NCBI GenBank assembly: GCA_958295815.1
Contig: OY282374.1
Span: 2,004,856-2,068,855 of the forward strand
From: Candidatus Poribacteria bacterium
Lineage (GTDB): Bacteria; Poribacteria; WGA-4E; WGA-3G
Length of the DNA: 64,000 bases
Reading direction: 5' to 3'
The notes below the pieces were generated by a model. It saw only the letters and a program-made list of their open reading frames with translations. It was not told where the DNA came from and did no database searches. Each line of letters opens with the position of its first letter. Position 1 is the first letter of the stretch. Shown here piece after piece: positions 43,916 through 52,926 of this stretch. A program made the position numbers and the translations under genes.

Positions 43916-44734
43916 CTATGTGACTGGCTGCAAGGATGCTGCTGTGAATGAATCGTGAAACCAGTTAGTGCAATTGCTGTGGACATAGGTGATGTCGTCT
44001 ATTACAATACGGATGTTGTTAGGAAACTTTTCTATCAAGTCGTGTCCTCGGAGGTATCTGCCATCATAGCGTCTAAAGAAGACGGTGCGACCACTTTTTT
44101 CTTCTATATAGACTTCTGCGAGTTCACCTCCGTGCGGATAGGAAATATCGGCATCTAAAACACGAAGACAGTGGAAAGTATTTTCACCGATCGTCACATC
44201 ATAGGTGCCTGCCCCAAATCCCTGACCATCAGTGATTGTGTAGGATCCATCGGGTTGCAGCTGATACCGACCATCATCGACGATGCGTCGTTTTGAAGGA
44301 GGACCCCACTGGTCTTCAAACCATTCATCACCTACCATGTAAAAGACTTTTTTTCCATCTACTATGTTAACGATGGCGATCCATCTTGAGTGCGTGTCGT
44401 CCAGCGAAGCATACATCAAGACCGGAGGGTCTGGCCAGTCGTGTACCAACCATTCTCTTATCTGGAGTTCAACGCAATCAATGTCTCGGATCTGAGCCGG
44501 TGTAATGGCTGTAATCTCTGTTACCGCTTCAAGTTCCTTCGTCTCGCCGTTGTAATCTGCCCAGAGACATACTTCGCCCATCTTCGGGATAGCAAACCAC
44601 CATTGCAGTTCTGGACAATCTACCTCAGTAATTATGTCGGAACTCTCAACTATTTTAACATCCGGTCTCATAGGCGGAAATGAATGTTTTATTCTCTCAT
44701 CTGAACGATTGGGTTGTATAAGTTTGGTGCTCAT
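43916..44734 (-). CDS. Hypothetical protein, family not recognised
   Basis: About 272 residues from the ATG at 44734; a TTG at 44752 would add six. Neither start has a clear ribosome site at usual distance. No signal peptide or membrane helix. The sequence is beta-rich, with W/Y-rich segments (ELQWWFAIPKMGEVCLWADYNG, GDEWFEDQWGPPSKRRIVDDG). I do not know a family and give no function. It sits between the PhyH gene with its repeat and a VOC gene. Confidence 0.6.
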   Translation of the reverse strand: MSTKLIQPNRSDERIKHSFPPMRPDVKIVESSDIITEVDCPELQWWFAIPKMGEVCLWADYNGETKELEAVTEITAITPAQIRDIDCVELQIREWLVHDWPDPPVLMYASLDDTHSRWIAIVNIVDGKKVFYMVGDEWFEDQWGPPSKRRIVDDGRYQLQPDGSYTITDGQGFGAGTYDVTIGENTFHCLRVLDADISYPHGGELAEVYIEEKSGRTVFFRRYDGRYLRGHDLIEKFPNNIRIVIDDITYVHSNCTNWFHDSFTAASLQPVT

Positions 44735-44942
44735 GTTTTTGTCTGAAGTCAACGCGGGTAGGAAGGTTGACCTCTCTCCTTTTGGTAATTGATTTGTTTA
44801 ATATCAAGATATGTTTATGGTATATGGAAATCCTTATCTGACAAATCAATTCAGATTTTATTTAAGAGGTCGTTTTGTCGATAGCGGTTCAGGCATCGAC
44901 ATGAGATACCGCGGATTTCAGTTTATCATATGTCCTAAAAAA

Positions 44943-45347
44943 TTAAATTGACACACCCCGCCACTCATCGGTCGCGCATGTAATATCGACAACGTTTCCG
45001 TCTGGATCGGCAACCTTGAAAGAGCGTTCGGGCGGCTTATTATCATCGATTTCATCGCCTTTCTTCACGTTATCCATAATTAATTCATAACCGCCATCGC
45101 GAAGCGTGTTATATATACTCGGTAAGTCCTCAACAATGATACCGAAGTGGATAAACTCTGTCCCTTCTTCAAATGGTGGACGTTCTGTGCCGTTGTATTG
45201 GAGGATCGTCATGTTCAGCGTGCCGTCCGAGAGATCCAGTCCACCGCGCCCTCTATACCCGACAAACTCAAAACCGATCGTCTCATAAAAACGACGTGAG
45301 GTCTCCATATCCTTCGTCCGGAGTGCAATGTGTCTCAAAAATGCCAT
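44943..45347 (-). CDS. VOC (glyoxalase/bleomycin resistance) family protein
   Basis: A 134-residue protein with two babbab modules. It starts MAFLRHIALRTKDMETSRRFYETIGF (first metal His), has EFIHFGIIVEDL in the middle and ends FKVADPDGNVVDITC. The last usual Glu ligand appears as Asp, so metal binding is uncertain. Start ATG 45347 follows TAAGGAGA. Likely a soluble lyase, isomerase or dioxygenase-like enzyme; substrate unknown. Confidence 0.85.
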   Translation of the reverse strand: MAFLRHIALRTKDMETSRRFYETIGFEFVGYRGRGGLDLSDGTLNMTILQYNGTERPPFEEGTEFIHFGIIVEDLPSIYNTLRDGGYELIMDNVKKGDEIDDNKPPERSFKVADPDGNVVDITCATDEWRGVSI

Positions 45348-45461
45348 GGTTCTGTCTCCTTACGTGATGAAATGAGCTGAGTCTGTAAAAAACTTGTTGG
45401 AATTACGTTTTATCTTACAACAAACTGCATTCAGAGTCAATATTGACCTATAACACAAACC

Positions 45462-47201
45462 CTATTTTCTACTTCCTTCTTTTTTCAATTTCCTTCGTGT
45501 GTGCCAATACCCTAACTGTCGAAGATAATAACTAATGCTTTTGGGAATATTCTCGAATTCTGGCACAAATGGACATCTCCCACCTAAAATAACTAACTCC
45601 GATTTGGCACGCGTCATTGCGACATAGAAGGCCCGCCGCTCTTCTGCAAGATCACTATCGCGACGCGGGAAATAGCGGTCAAATGTGTTGTGGACAAGAA
45701 TAACCTTTTCCCATTCCCTTCCCTTTGCCTTGTGAATTGTTGTTACTTCAGCGGAAGTCGGGGGCTTAGCGAGTATATCTTGAATCTGTTTCGCCTCAAA
45801 ATTAGTTCGCACCAAAATAGCTGTTTCTTGTTGTGATTTCAACTCATTCAGAAGTGTGATTTCTACGGTTTCCTTGGTCGTTTCAATAGTTTTTATGTCT
45901 TGCTGTAGTGGGTTATGGGCGCGTAGGTTTTTGCGAATTCGGGGTGCATTTCGTTCAATCAAGGCTCTTGCGTGTTCAACGATCATTGATGTGGAGCGGT
46001 AGTTGCGCGTGATTTCATATCTCTTCACGTTCCGTTGTTCCGTAAATTCCTGCATCATCCGTGAGTTGCCACCACGAAAGCCGTAGATTGCCTGATCATC
46101 GTCACCGACAGCGAAGAGGTTATCTGAAAGGAGCGAAATAAGGCGAAAGTCGGCTGGGGCGATGTCTTGAAATTCGTCAACGAGTAGATACGGATATTTG
46201 TTGCGATAGGTCTGTCGAAGGTCAGGATGGGTCTCAAGGATGTTCGCAGCGTGGATAATCATATCCTCAAAATCGACAGCGTTCGCTTCGGTTTTGAGTT
46301 TCTCATATTTTACAGCAAATACCTGTGCCACACGATTAGTAAGAACCGTTGGTTTGAACAGACCTGTGGTAACCTGCCGCTTTGCTCGCATGATAATGTC
46401 TTTTATATCGTTGAAACTGTCGCGGAGGTGCTCAAAATCAGGGTCTTTATCGAGGTGTTCTTTATAGGGGATATTGAAGTGCTGACAGAACATTTCGAGG
46501 ATTAATTGGTTGCTATACTGTACCCGTAACGGATCTGCCCGATTAAATACGCTGGCGCGTTCGCTATAGAACGCAATCCAGTAAGCTTCGCGACGGTTTG
46601 CCTCTCTTCCATGGACCCATTCCAAGACTTCAAAGATGAACTGTGATTTACCTTCAGATCGGATCGCTTGCCGGAGTCTATCGTTTGATGAGTGACTAAA
46701 GTGCTCTTTTTTACGTCTATCTGGGTTCGTGGTCTGCCCAATATAACACCTACCAGTCTTTTGGTTCTCGATTTTATAAATGGCGACCAAGGTAGATGAA
46801 GTTTCGAGTTCAATTTGTTTCTGTTCTTCCGCAATGATTTTATCGATTTGCCCTGTCCAAATTTCAGGATATTCACTAAATCCGGCGCGCTTATAGTTTT
46901 GGGTGATGATGTCTTTTCCAAACGCGTGGAGCGTCCGGATTTCAGGTTTTTTGTAAATTTGAGACTTGTTTGAGAGGTGTGATGTGGCGAGTTCGCGTAG
47001 GATTCGCGTCTCCATTTCTTCGACTGCTTTCCTATTGAAAGCGATGGCGAGAATGTGTGGAGGAGGAATGTTGTGATTTTGAATAAGATTCAGAATCCGT
47101 GCTGTTACGACTGTGGTTTTGCCACTGCCGGGTCCCGCGATGACGATTGCCGGTCCCGCAACGTGATTAACGGCTTTTTCTTGGTTTCTATCAAGTTTCA
47201 T
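45462..47201 (-). CDS. UvrD/Rep-type helicase with inserted GIY-YIG nuclease domain
   Basis: A 579-residue superfamily 1A helicase. Walker A is AGPGSGKTT (22-30), motif Ia IAFNRKAVEEM, TLHAFG (90-94), motif II LLVDEFQD (339-346), motif III VGDDDQAIYGFRGG (365-378) and motif VI ERRAFYVAMTRAK (521-533). Between TLHAFG and the usual VDFEDM block lies an extra domain at residues 138-222 (bases 46536-46790). It reads IYKIENQKTGRCYIGQT, DRRKKEHF, REAYWIAFY and FNRAD, matching the GIY-YIG Tyr, Arg, Glu and Asn residues. So an active nuclease is inserted in helicase subdomain 1B. The ATG at 47201 has no strong ribosome site. DNA repair or defence role is possible. Confidence 0.88.
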   Translation of the reverse strand: MKLDRNQEKAVNHVAGPAIVIAGPGSGKTTVVTARILNLIQNHNIPPPHILAIAFNRKAVEEMETRILRELATSHLSNKSQIYKKPEIRTLHAFGKDIITQNYKRAGFSEYPEIWTGQIDKIIAEEQKQIELETSSTLVAIYKIENQKTGRCYIGQTTNPDRRKKEHFSHSSNDRLRQAIRSEGKSQFIFEVLEWVHGREANRREAYWIAFYSERASVFNRADPLRVQYSNQLILEMFCQHFNIPYKEHLDKDPDFEHLRDSFNDIKDIIMRAKRQVTTGLFKPTVLTNRVAQVFAVKYEKLKTEANAVDFEDMIIHAANILETHPDLRQTYRNKYPYLLVDEFQDIAPADFRLISLLSDNLFAVGDDDQAIYGFRGGNSRMMQEFTEQRNVKRYEITRNYRSTSMIVEHARALIERNAPRIRKNLRAHNPLQQDIKTIETTKETVEITLLNELKSQQETAILVRTNFEAKQIQDILAKPPTSAEVTTIHKAKGREWEKVILVHNTFDRYFPRRDSDLAEERRAFYVAMTRAKSELVILGGRCPFVPEFENIPKSISYYLRQLGYWHTRRKLKKEGSRK

Positions 47202-47222
47202 ATTCTTTTGCAGATTAAGTAC

Positions 47223-47248
47223 AAAAACCTCCGGGGCTACCGGAGGTT
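47223..47248 (-). terminator. Rho-independent terminator
   Basis: AACCTCCGG (47226-47234) and CCGGAGGTT (47240-47248) make a perfect 9-bp stem with a 5-base loop. On the minus strand it runs straight into TTTTTG. It ends transcription of the two small genes upstream (47970 to 47347), so the helicase gene needs its own promoter. Confidence 0.85.
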
Positions 47249-47346
47249 ATTCAAGGCAAGAGATTACCTACGTACATGTATGATGTCTCACCTATGACCA
47301 AAACCTTTTTGTTTTAGATGATTTATAAAAGTCGTTTGTGTTACTT

Positions 47347-47637
47347 TTATTCCTCATAAATACTTGTCTGGACTTTAATCCATGAATCCCAATTGTGGTT
47401 CTCTGCAATACTCATAGCAAAATCCTTTGCTTTTTCCACTACATAATTTATTTTTTCAGGATCGGCATCTGGAGAATGACTACAGTGTAATAGAAGAGTT
47501 TTTCCATCCTTTCCAGGGAGATATATTATTGAACCGTCACTAAAGTCGAGATAAGGAAGGGTAGAATTTAGCAGAACCGTCAGCCATTCCAAACGGGAAG
47601 GGGTATATGATTCAAATCCTGGTGCTTTTTCGGACAT
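47347..47637 (-). CDS. Small hypothetical protein
   Basis: A 96-residue acidic protein without signal peptide or membrane helix (MSEKAPGFESYTPSRLEWL to WIKVQTSIYEE). The start is well supported by AAAGGAGATAAACG. Family unknown. It lies 15 bases after the coiled-coil gene and before the terminator, so they form one transcript. Confidence 0.6.
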   Translation of the reverse strand: MSEKAPGFESYTPSRLEWLTVLLNSTLPYLDFSDGSIIYLPGKDGKTLLLHCSHSPDADPEKINYVVEKAKDFAMSIAENHNWDSWIKVQTSIYEE

Positions 47638-47652
47638 CGTTTATCTCCTTTG

Positions 47653-47970
47653 CTATTTCTGAACAAGCAGGGTAACAATGATGCCTATGAGTGCCACAAG
47701 GCTTGTAATACCGAGAGCCATTAACGCCATTACTTGGTTTTTTATGCCCTTGAGGTCGTCCTTAAGATCTTTTTTGGTTTCCTTGATGTCATCTCTGAGA
47801 TCAGTTTTAACCTCTCTAATGTCTTTCTCAAGGTCTATTTTTACTTCTTTAACGCGGTCCTCTAAGTGGGATCTTACTTCAGTTAACTCTCTACTATATT
47901 CTTGTTCTTTTTGAGTTAGATAGTCTCCAAGTCCCGCAGTTATATCCTCACCTGATCTCCTGTGTTCCAT
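47653..47970 (-). CDS. Coiled-coil protein with C-terminal membrane anchor
   Basis: A 105-residue protein. Residues 20-78 form a charged coiled coil with recurrent KxDLxxDIxEVK elements (EVKIDLEKDIREVKTDLRDD, ETKKDLKDDLKGIK). A single hydrophobic helix MALMALGITSLVALIGIIVTLLV then ends the protein. This is tail-anchored geometry, with the coil in the cytoplasm. The start has TGGAGAAATT. Similar short proteins are often found as DUF1640-like or phage/transporter scaffolds; function unknown. Confidence 0.65.
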   Translation of the reverse strand: MEHRRSGEDITAGLGDYLTQKEQEYSRELTEVRSHLEDRVKEVKIDLEKDIREVKTDLRDDIKETKKDLKDDLKGIKNQVMALMALGITSLVALIGIIVTLLVQK

Positions 47971-48158
47971 AATTTCTCCAGTGAAGTGTGTTTTGTAATG
48001 ATGTTCGATTGTGCAATTATGAGTATATCACAACAAGCGAAAAGACCGCAAGTTGGTTTTCTTCTGCTGTCAGCCTGTCAAGTCAGTGCCGTTTTCTTTT
48101 CCGAATCTGAAATATCAGCAGACGCGTTTTTCTGTTCCACTGAAAATAGACAACCGAT

Positions 48159-48593
48159 TCATTTCGGCATGCGTCGGACCCATAGCATCAATGCCACATT
48201 CATCGCACCGATGAAACCGAAAACATAAGACTGAATGCCTGCTAACGTGTCAAGTGAGCGTGTAAGGAATGGGAAGAAAACCGGGATCCCCAGCGCAATG
48301 CAGGTATAAAAAGTTAAGAGTTTTGCCCCTTTTGCTTCCCAAAACGTTATCTGTCGCCGTAAAACCTGTAGATACGATTGGTCCCATAAACGAGATGTCC
48401 ACTTCCCTTGCATAAACCCCAATCCGATCCCCAATCCGTAGCCAAAACTTGACCAGTGAGGGTTAATACGCACGTCTTGTGCGATAACCGCTGCCCAAAG
48501 CAATTGCCCCAGCACTGAAAGCACTATGAACGCCCAGAAAACCGGCAGCTTCATATAGAAAGGGAGTAAACGTCGGTAGAGTTTATTTGCCAT
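48159..48593 (-). CDS. Hypothetical membrane protein overlapping purQ
   Basis: About 144 residues from ATG 48593 (MANKLYRRLLPFYMKLP). It has roughly four hydrophobic helices (VFWAFIVLSVLGQLLWAAVIA, a short YGLGIGLGF segment, LLTFYTCIALGIPVFFPFL, YVFGFIGAMNVALMLWV). The start overlaps the last 11 bases of purQ, so translation is coupled to it. Family not recognised. A link with purine synthesis is only positional. Confidence 0.65.
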   Translation of the reverse strand: MANKLYRRLLPFYMKLPVFWAFIVLSVLGQLLWAAVIAQDVRINPHWSSFGYGLGIGLGFMQGKWTSRLWDQSYLQVLRRQITFWEAKGAKLLTFYTCIALGIPVFFPFLTRSLDTLAGIQSYVFGFIGAMNVALMLWVRRMPK

Positions 48594-49386
48594 GCGATTT
48601 GACGTAATTAACAGCGTTTTTGAAGATAGCGAGTCCATCGCCTTCTTCGGAACGGGTTCTTTCTGTTTCTGAGAGTCGGGTCCAGCGCGGGTGATTCCAT
48701 TTCATCAGAAACCGTTCTGGATGTGGCATTAATCCGAAGATTCTACCTGTTGGGTCGCAGATACCGGCGATATTGACATCAGAGCCGTTCGGATTGTGTG
48801 GGTATTCGCTCTTAGCATACCGAAACACAACCTGTTTATTTGATTCTAATTCTTCCAGCACATCTGGCGGGGCAGTAAATCGTCCCTCGGCATGGGCAAC
48901 GGGTAGATAAACCTGTTCTTTGATGCCTTTCGTAAAGACACAGGTACTCTTTTCCGTTTCAAGGTCTACCCATCTACACTCGAATTTTGCCGAAGTATTC
49001 ATTGCCAGTGTCGTTTGCTGCATCATTTCTGGCGTATCACTACCGGATCGATTTATCCCAGGCAATAGACCCGTTCGTACAAGTACTTGAAACCCGTTAC
49101 ATATACCGATTATCAGTTTTCCATCTGCAACGAACCTATTGAGAGCGTCTGTTAGTTTATGTTTCATCTCGACTGCGAGCAGAATACCCGCTGAAATATC
49201 ATCGCCGTAGGAGAAACCACCAGGAATAGCGAGGATCTGATAGTCGTTTAGGTTAACCTTTCCAGATATAAGATTTTGGATGTGAATTAACGCCGTCTCC
49301 GCACCAGCGAGTTGGAACGCCGCATCTGTTTCAGCATCACAATTGGTTCCAGCAGTCCGTAAGATGAGTGTTTTTGGTTTCAGCAT
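48583..49386 (-). CDS. purQ: Phosphoribosylformylglycinamidine synthase, glutaminase subunit PurQ
   Basis: A 267-residue class-I glutamine amidotransferase. It has RTAGTNCDAET at the start, PGGFSYGDDISAG, the nucleophilic Cys in IGICNGFQVL and the His/Glu pair in PHPERFL. It supplies ammonia to PurL in step 4 of purine synthesis (FGAR to FGAM). It lies 128 bases downstream of purL on the same strand. The usual third subunit gene purS is not seen nearby. A TTTTTAACTAT element on the plus strand directly precedes its start. Confidence 0.95.
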   Translation of the reverse strand: MLKPKTLILRTAGTNCDAETDAAFQLAGAETALIHIQNLISGKVNLNDYQILAIPGGFSYGDDISAGILLAVEMKHKLTDALNRFVADGKLIIGICNGFQVLVRTGLLPGINRSGSDTPEMMQQTTLAMNTSAKFECRWVDLETEKSTCVFTKGIKEQVYLPVAHAEGRFTAPPDVLEELESNKQVVFRYAKSEYPHNPNGSDVNIAGICDPTGRIFGLMPHPERFLMKWNHPRWTRLSETERTRSEEGDGLAIFKNAVNYVKSHGK

Positions 49387-49514
49387 TTTTAACTATGACA
49401 CCTCCTGGCAAGTTGACCTAATAAATTTATTTGATGGTTTGTTAGCGTTGTATATTGGGTGCAATTCCAATCGTGAGGGACCAGTTTCCGATAGCAACTG
49501 CTTCTACCTAAGAC

Positions 49515-51911
49515 TTAAGATTGCAAAGGTGACTGCCATGCGGATTTGAGGGTATCAATCGAGGTTTCTACAATTCGGCGTCCAGCAGTTCCGTTGACGA
49601 TGAAATTGGGTGTATCTGTAACGGTGCCGAGGTTGCCTATCGGAACGTCCGCCATGTGGGATTCGTAAGCCTGTTGGTGTTGCGGTTCGATCTCTACGAG
49701 AAAACGACTATTTGACTCCGAAAATAGGAGGATGTCATCAGCGGTGCTCTTATCGCCTGTTGGAATGTTATCCAAATTCAAGGACATCCCATATCCACCA
49801 GAAAACGCCATTTCCGCCGCTGCGACACCGATACCACCTTCAGAACAGTCGTGACAGGAACGGACCAATCCATTACTGATGGCGGTACTGAGTTTTTCCA
49901 TTGTCAGTTTGCCTTTATCGGGACGGACGATTGGGGCGTTGTTCCCGATAAATCCGTGGATGCCGAAATAGTGGGATCCGCCCAGTTCGGCATAGGTATT
50001 GCCGACGACATAGATATAGTTACCAGGGGCTTTTACATCCATCGTGACTGCCCGTTGAATATCAGACATCACGCAGATAGCGGATATGAGGAGTGTCGCT
50101 GGGATTGCGCGTTGCTCGCCGGTTGTTGTGTCGCGGTATTCGTTGTAGAGACTATCTTTACCAGAGATGAACGGGGTGCCGTAAGCAGTTGCGATGTCAT
50201 AGCATGCCCGTGCGGCACGCACTAACTCGCCAAGTCGGTCGGATTTGTCAGGATTCCCCCAGCAGAAATTATCTAACAATGCCGTCTTCTCAAGTGTGCC
50301 ACCGACAGCGATGATATTCCGCAAAGCCTCATCAATCGCCGCTGCTGCACTGCTATACGGATCTACGTCGCTGTATTTTGGGTTGATTCCGTTGGCAACG
50401 ATGACACCCTTTCGACTCCCGATTACCGGTGTGACGACGCATGCATCACTTGGTCCATCGTTTTCTACGCCGACAAGCGGATTAATAACGATACCGCCTT
50501 GCACAGCGTGGTCATATTGCCGGATGACGGATTCTTTACTCGCAATGTTTGGACTCGCGAGGAGTTGACAGAGATCATCTGTGTAGTCCTGAACTGCTTT
50601 GTCCCGTGATGCCATTTCGGGGTGCTGTGGTGGGTGCCAGACAGCTTCTTTGACGGGTTGTGGTAAGCCGTTGTGCAGGAATTCCATCTCTAAATCCGCA
50701 ACAACTACTCCTTCGTAAAAAACCTGTAGTCTGTGTGTGTCTGTGAAAGTACCGAGAACTGTCGCTTCGACGAGTTCTGCCTGACATACCTCTATCAGTT
50801 CGTCTAAATTTTCAGGTGGCACGGCGATGACCATACGCTCCTGCGCCTCGGAGAGCCAAATTTCCCACGGTGCAAGCCCTTCGTATTTCAGAGAGACGCG
50901 TTCGAGGTGTACTTCTGCACCGACGTGTTCTCCCATCTCACCAACTGCTGAAGAAAAACCGCCTGCACCACAGTCCGTTATGGAGCGATATAGGTTGCGG
51001 TCACGTGCTTGTAACAACGCGTCGACGATCTTCTTTTCCATAATCGGATTGCCGATCTGTACCACACTGCCGAGATTTTCAGATGTGTCGTCCAATTCGG
51101 CGGAGGAGAAAGTCGCACCGTGGATGCCATCCCGACCCGTTTGTCCGCCAATGGAGACGACCAGGTCGCCGGGTTCAACTGATTTCTCACACCTGTCTCT
51201 GGGTATTAAACCGACGTTTCCGCAAAAGACGAGCGGGTTTGCGGTATAGCGCGGGTCAAATAAAATAGCACCGTTCGCAGTAGGAATGCCCATCCGGTTG
51301 CCGTAATCGCGCACGCCAGCGACAACCCCATTAAATACGCGTTTTGGGTGAAGTGTGCCTTTCGGGAGCTGCGCATAAGGCGTATCCGGCATCCCGAAAC
51401 AGAAGACATCCGTATTGAGAATAGGCTTCGCGCCAAGTCCAGTGCCAAGTGAATCGCGAATCACACCACCGATGCCTGTGCCTGCTCCGCCGTAGGGTTC
51501 AATCGCTGAGGGGTGGTTGTGCGTTTCTACCTTGAAAACGAGATTATAGGTGTCATCGAATTCGATAATCCCAGCGTTATCTGAGAAGACAGAGACACAC
51601 CAGGGTTTGGCTATATCCTCTGTAGCACGCTGGATGAAGGTTGGGAACAATCCGTCGATTTTCTCTGGTTCTTTTCCCTCTTCAGAATAGAGAATCATAC
51701 TCTTGAAGGTTTTATGGACGCAATGTTCCGACCAAGTTTGCGCGATGGTCTCGATTTCTACGTCGGTAGGGTTACGTCCTAATCCATCGAAATGGGACTG
51801 AATCGTCTGCATCTCGTTCAGGTTCAGGGATAGCGTTCCTTCTCGACTGATACGCATTAGTTCCGTATTGTCAGCGTTTAGAATCTCTATTTCTTTGACC
51901 GTACTGGACAT
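49515..51911 (-). CDS. purL: Phosphoribosylformylglycinamidine synthase, large subunit PurL
   Basis: A 798-residue small-type PurL (no fused amidotransferase). It has QTWSEHCVHKTFKS in the N-terminal region, VFKVETHNHPSAIEPYGGAGTGIGG, and two AIRS-like ATP-binding halves (SITDCGAGGFSSAVGEMG; SCHDCSEGGIGVAAAEMAF). It converts FGAR, ATP and ammonia to FGAM with PurQ and PurS. It is some 50 residues longer than a typical Bacillus-type PurL, mostly at the ends. The leader carries a stem-loop (51934-51958) and the same TTTTTAACTAT element as the neighbouring genes. Confidence 0.95.
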   Translation of the reverse strand: MSSTVKEIEILNADNTELMRISREGTLSLNLNEMQTIQSHFDGLGRNPTDVEIETIAQTWSEHCVHKTFKSMILYSEEGKEPEKIDGLFPTFIQRATEDIAKPWCVSVFSDNAGIIEFDDTYNLVFKVETHNHPSAIEPYGGAGTGIGGVIRDSLGTGLGAKPILNTDVFCFGMPDTPYAQLPKGTLHPKRVFNGVVAGVRDYGNRMGIPTANGAILFDPRYTANPLVFCGNVGLIPRDRCEKSVEPGDLVVSIGGQTGRDGIHGATFSSAELDDTSENLGSVVQIGNPIMEKKIVDALLQARDRNLYRSITDCGAGGFSSAVGEMGEHVGAEVHLERVSLKYEGLAPWEIWLSEAQERMVIAVPPENLDELIEVCQAELVEATVLGTFTDTHRLQVFYEGVVVADLEMEFLHNGLPQPVKEAVWHPPQHPEMASRDKAVQDYTDDLCQLLASPNIASKESVIRQYDHAVQGGIVINPLVGVENDGPSDACVVTPVIGSRKGVIVANGINPKYSDVDPYSSAAAAIDEALRNIIAVGGTLEKTALLDNFCWGNPDKSDRLGELVRAARACYDIATAYGTPFISGKDSLYNEYRDTTTGEQRAIPATLLISAICVMSDIQRAVTMDVKAPGNYIYVVGNTYAELGGSHYFGIHGFIGNNAPIVRPDKGKLTMEKLSTAISNGLVRSCHDCSEGGIGVAAAEMAFSGGYGMSLNLDNIPTGDKSTADDILLFSESNSRFLVEIEPQHQQAYESHMADVPIGNLGTVTDTPNFIVNGTAGRRIVETSIDTLKSAWQSPLQS

Positions 51912-51958
51912 TTTTTAACTATAGACCTCTGGGCTGCCCTCCACTGCGTTTCGGGCAG
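51912..51958 (-). promoter_or_regulatory. Conserved stem-loop leader element of purL
   Basis: CTGCCC (51934-51939), 13-base loop TCCACTGCGTTTC, GGGCAG (51953-51958), then 11 bases and TTTTTAACTAT (51912-51922, plus-strand reading) next to the start codon. The same architecture with different stem bases occurs at 52810-52855. Confidence 0.55.
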
Positions 51959-51972
51959 ATTATTGGTTAAAT

Positions 51973-52797
51973 CTAATGGTTCTTAAATGAAGCGGTGACT
52001 CGTGGAATACTCTCTTCACAGGCGAACCGTTCGATGCTGGAAGCACCAACGAAACCGACGGTATCTGTTTTTTCATTGATAAACGCCGCCTCTGGTGCCT
52101 TTGAGATAGGACCACCGTGCGCGAGACAGATAACATCTGGGTTTACCGATTGTGCAGCGTCGCAGATCTCTTGAACGCGCACCGCTGCATCTTCAAGGGT
52201 GAATGCTGTTTCTGCACCGATGGTGCCGCCTATTGTTGTACCCATGTGTGCGATGATGACGTCCGCACCGACCTTTGCCATATTCTCGGACTCTTCAGGA
52301 TTGAAGACGTAAACGATCGTAAAAAGATCCATTTCGTGTGCAATACCGATCGTCTCTACCTCTTTGTAGAATCCCATTCCTGTCTCTTCGAGTGTTACCC
52401 GAAAGGTGCCATCAATCACACCGACCGTAGGGAAGTTATTAACGCCGTCGAAACCGACGTCGCGAACTTGCTTGAGGAAGTTGCTCATCCGACGCGTCGG
52501 GTCTGTGCCGTTGACACCAGCGATAACCGGTGTTTCTTTGACAACAGGCAGCACTTCGCGTTCACCCATCTCCATAACAATAGCGTTTGCGTCGCCGTAA
52601 GCCAAAAGTCCAGCGCAAGAGCCGAACCCGGACATCCGGTAACGTCCTGAGTTGTAAATTACAATCAGGTCGGCTCCGCCTTGTTCGGCGAATTTTGCTG
52701 TAATACCTGTTCCTGCCCCGACAGCGAGGAGCGATTTGTTTCTATCCAGCTCTGCTCTTAGTCGTCCTAATACCTCATCTCGTCTATAATCTGGCAT
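51973..52797 (-). CDS. TIM-barrel protein of the phosphoenolpyruvate hydrolase family (PF09370-like)
   Basis: A 274-residue TIM barrel. Its first strand is SLLAVGAGTGITAKFAEQGGADLIVIYNSG, followed by VIAGVNGTDPTRRMSNFLKQ, GFDGVNNFPTVG, ADVIIAHMGTTIGGTIG and ICLAHGGPISKAPEA. This pattern matches the family described as TIM-barrel signal transduction/PEP hydrolase. Real activity of most members is unknown. The start ATG 52797 has GAGGGAAATTG. It lies 61 bases upstream of purL and may be co-transcribed; both leaders carry the stem-loop. Confidence 0.8.
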   Translation of the reverse strand: MPDYRRDEVLGRLRAELDRNKSLLAVGAGTGITAKFAEQGGADLIVIYNSGRYRMSGFGSCAGLLAYGDANAIVMEMGEREVLPVVKETPVIAGVNGTDPTRRMSNFLKQVRDVGFDGVNNFPTVGVIDGTFRVTLEETGMGFYKEVETIGIAHEMDLFTIVYVFNPEESENMAKVGADVIIAHMGTTIGGTIGAETAFTLEDAAVRVQEICDAAQSVNPDVICLAHGGPISKAPEAAFINEKTDTVGFVGASSIERFACEESIPRVTASFKNH

Positions 52798-52809
52798 TCA
52801 ATTTCCCTC

Positions 52810-52855
52810 TTTTTAACTATTAACTCTGAGCATCGTTCCACTTTGTTTCATGATG
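52810..52855 (-). promoter_or_regulatory. Conserved stem-loop leader element, second copy
   Basis: CATCGT (52831-52836), 13-base loop TCCACTTTGTTTC, ATGATG (52850-52855), then 10 bases to TTTTTAACTAT (52810-52820). The loop matches the purL copy at 11 of 13 positions, while most stem bases differ but still pair. Confidence 0.55.
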
Positions 52856-52926
52856 GTATCCGGTAAGACCGGAAAACCTTTCATCACCTGTAGCAGGTTG
52901 ATTTCACCGAAAACCACTGCGAAACG

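Noticed and set aside
47962-48228. Plus-strand reading frame of 88 codons between the coiled-coil and membrane genes
   Set aside because: It overlaps both minus-strand genes, and no ribosome site or domain is visible.
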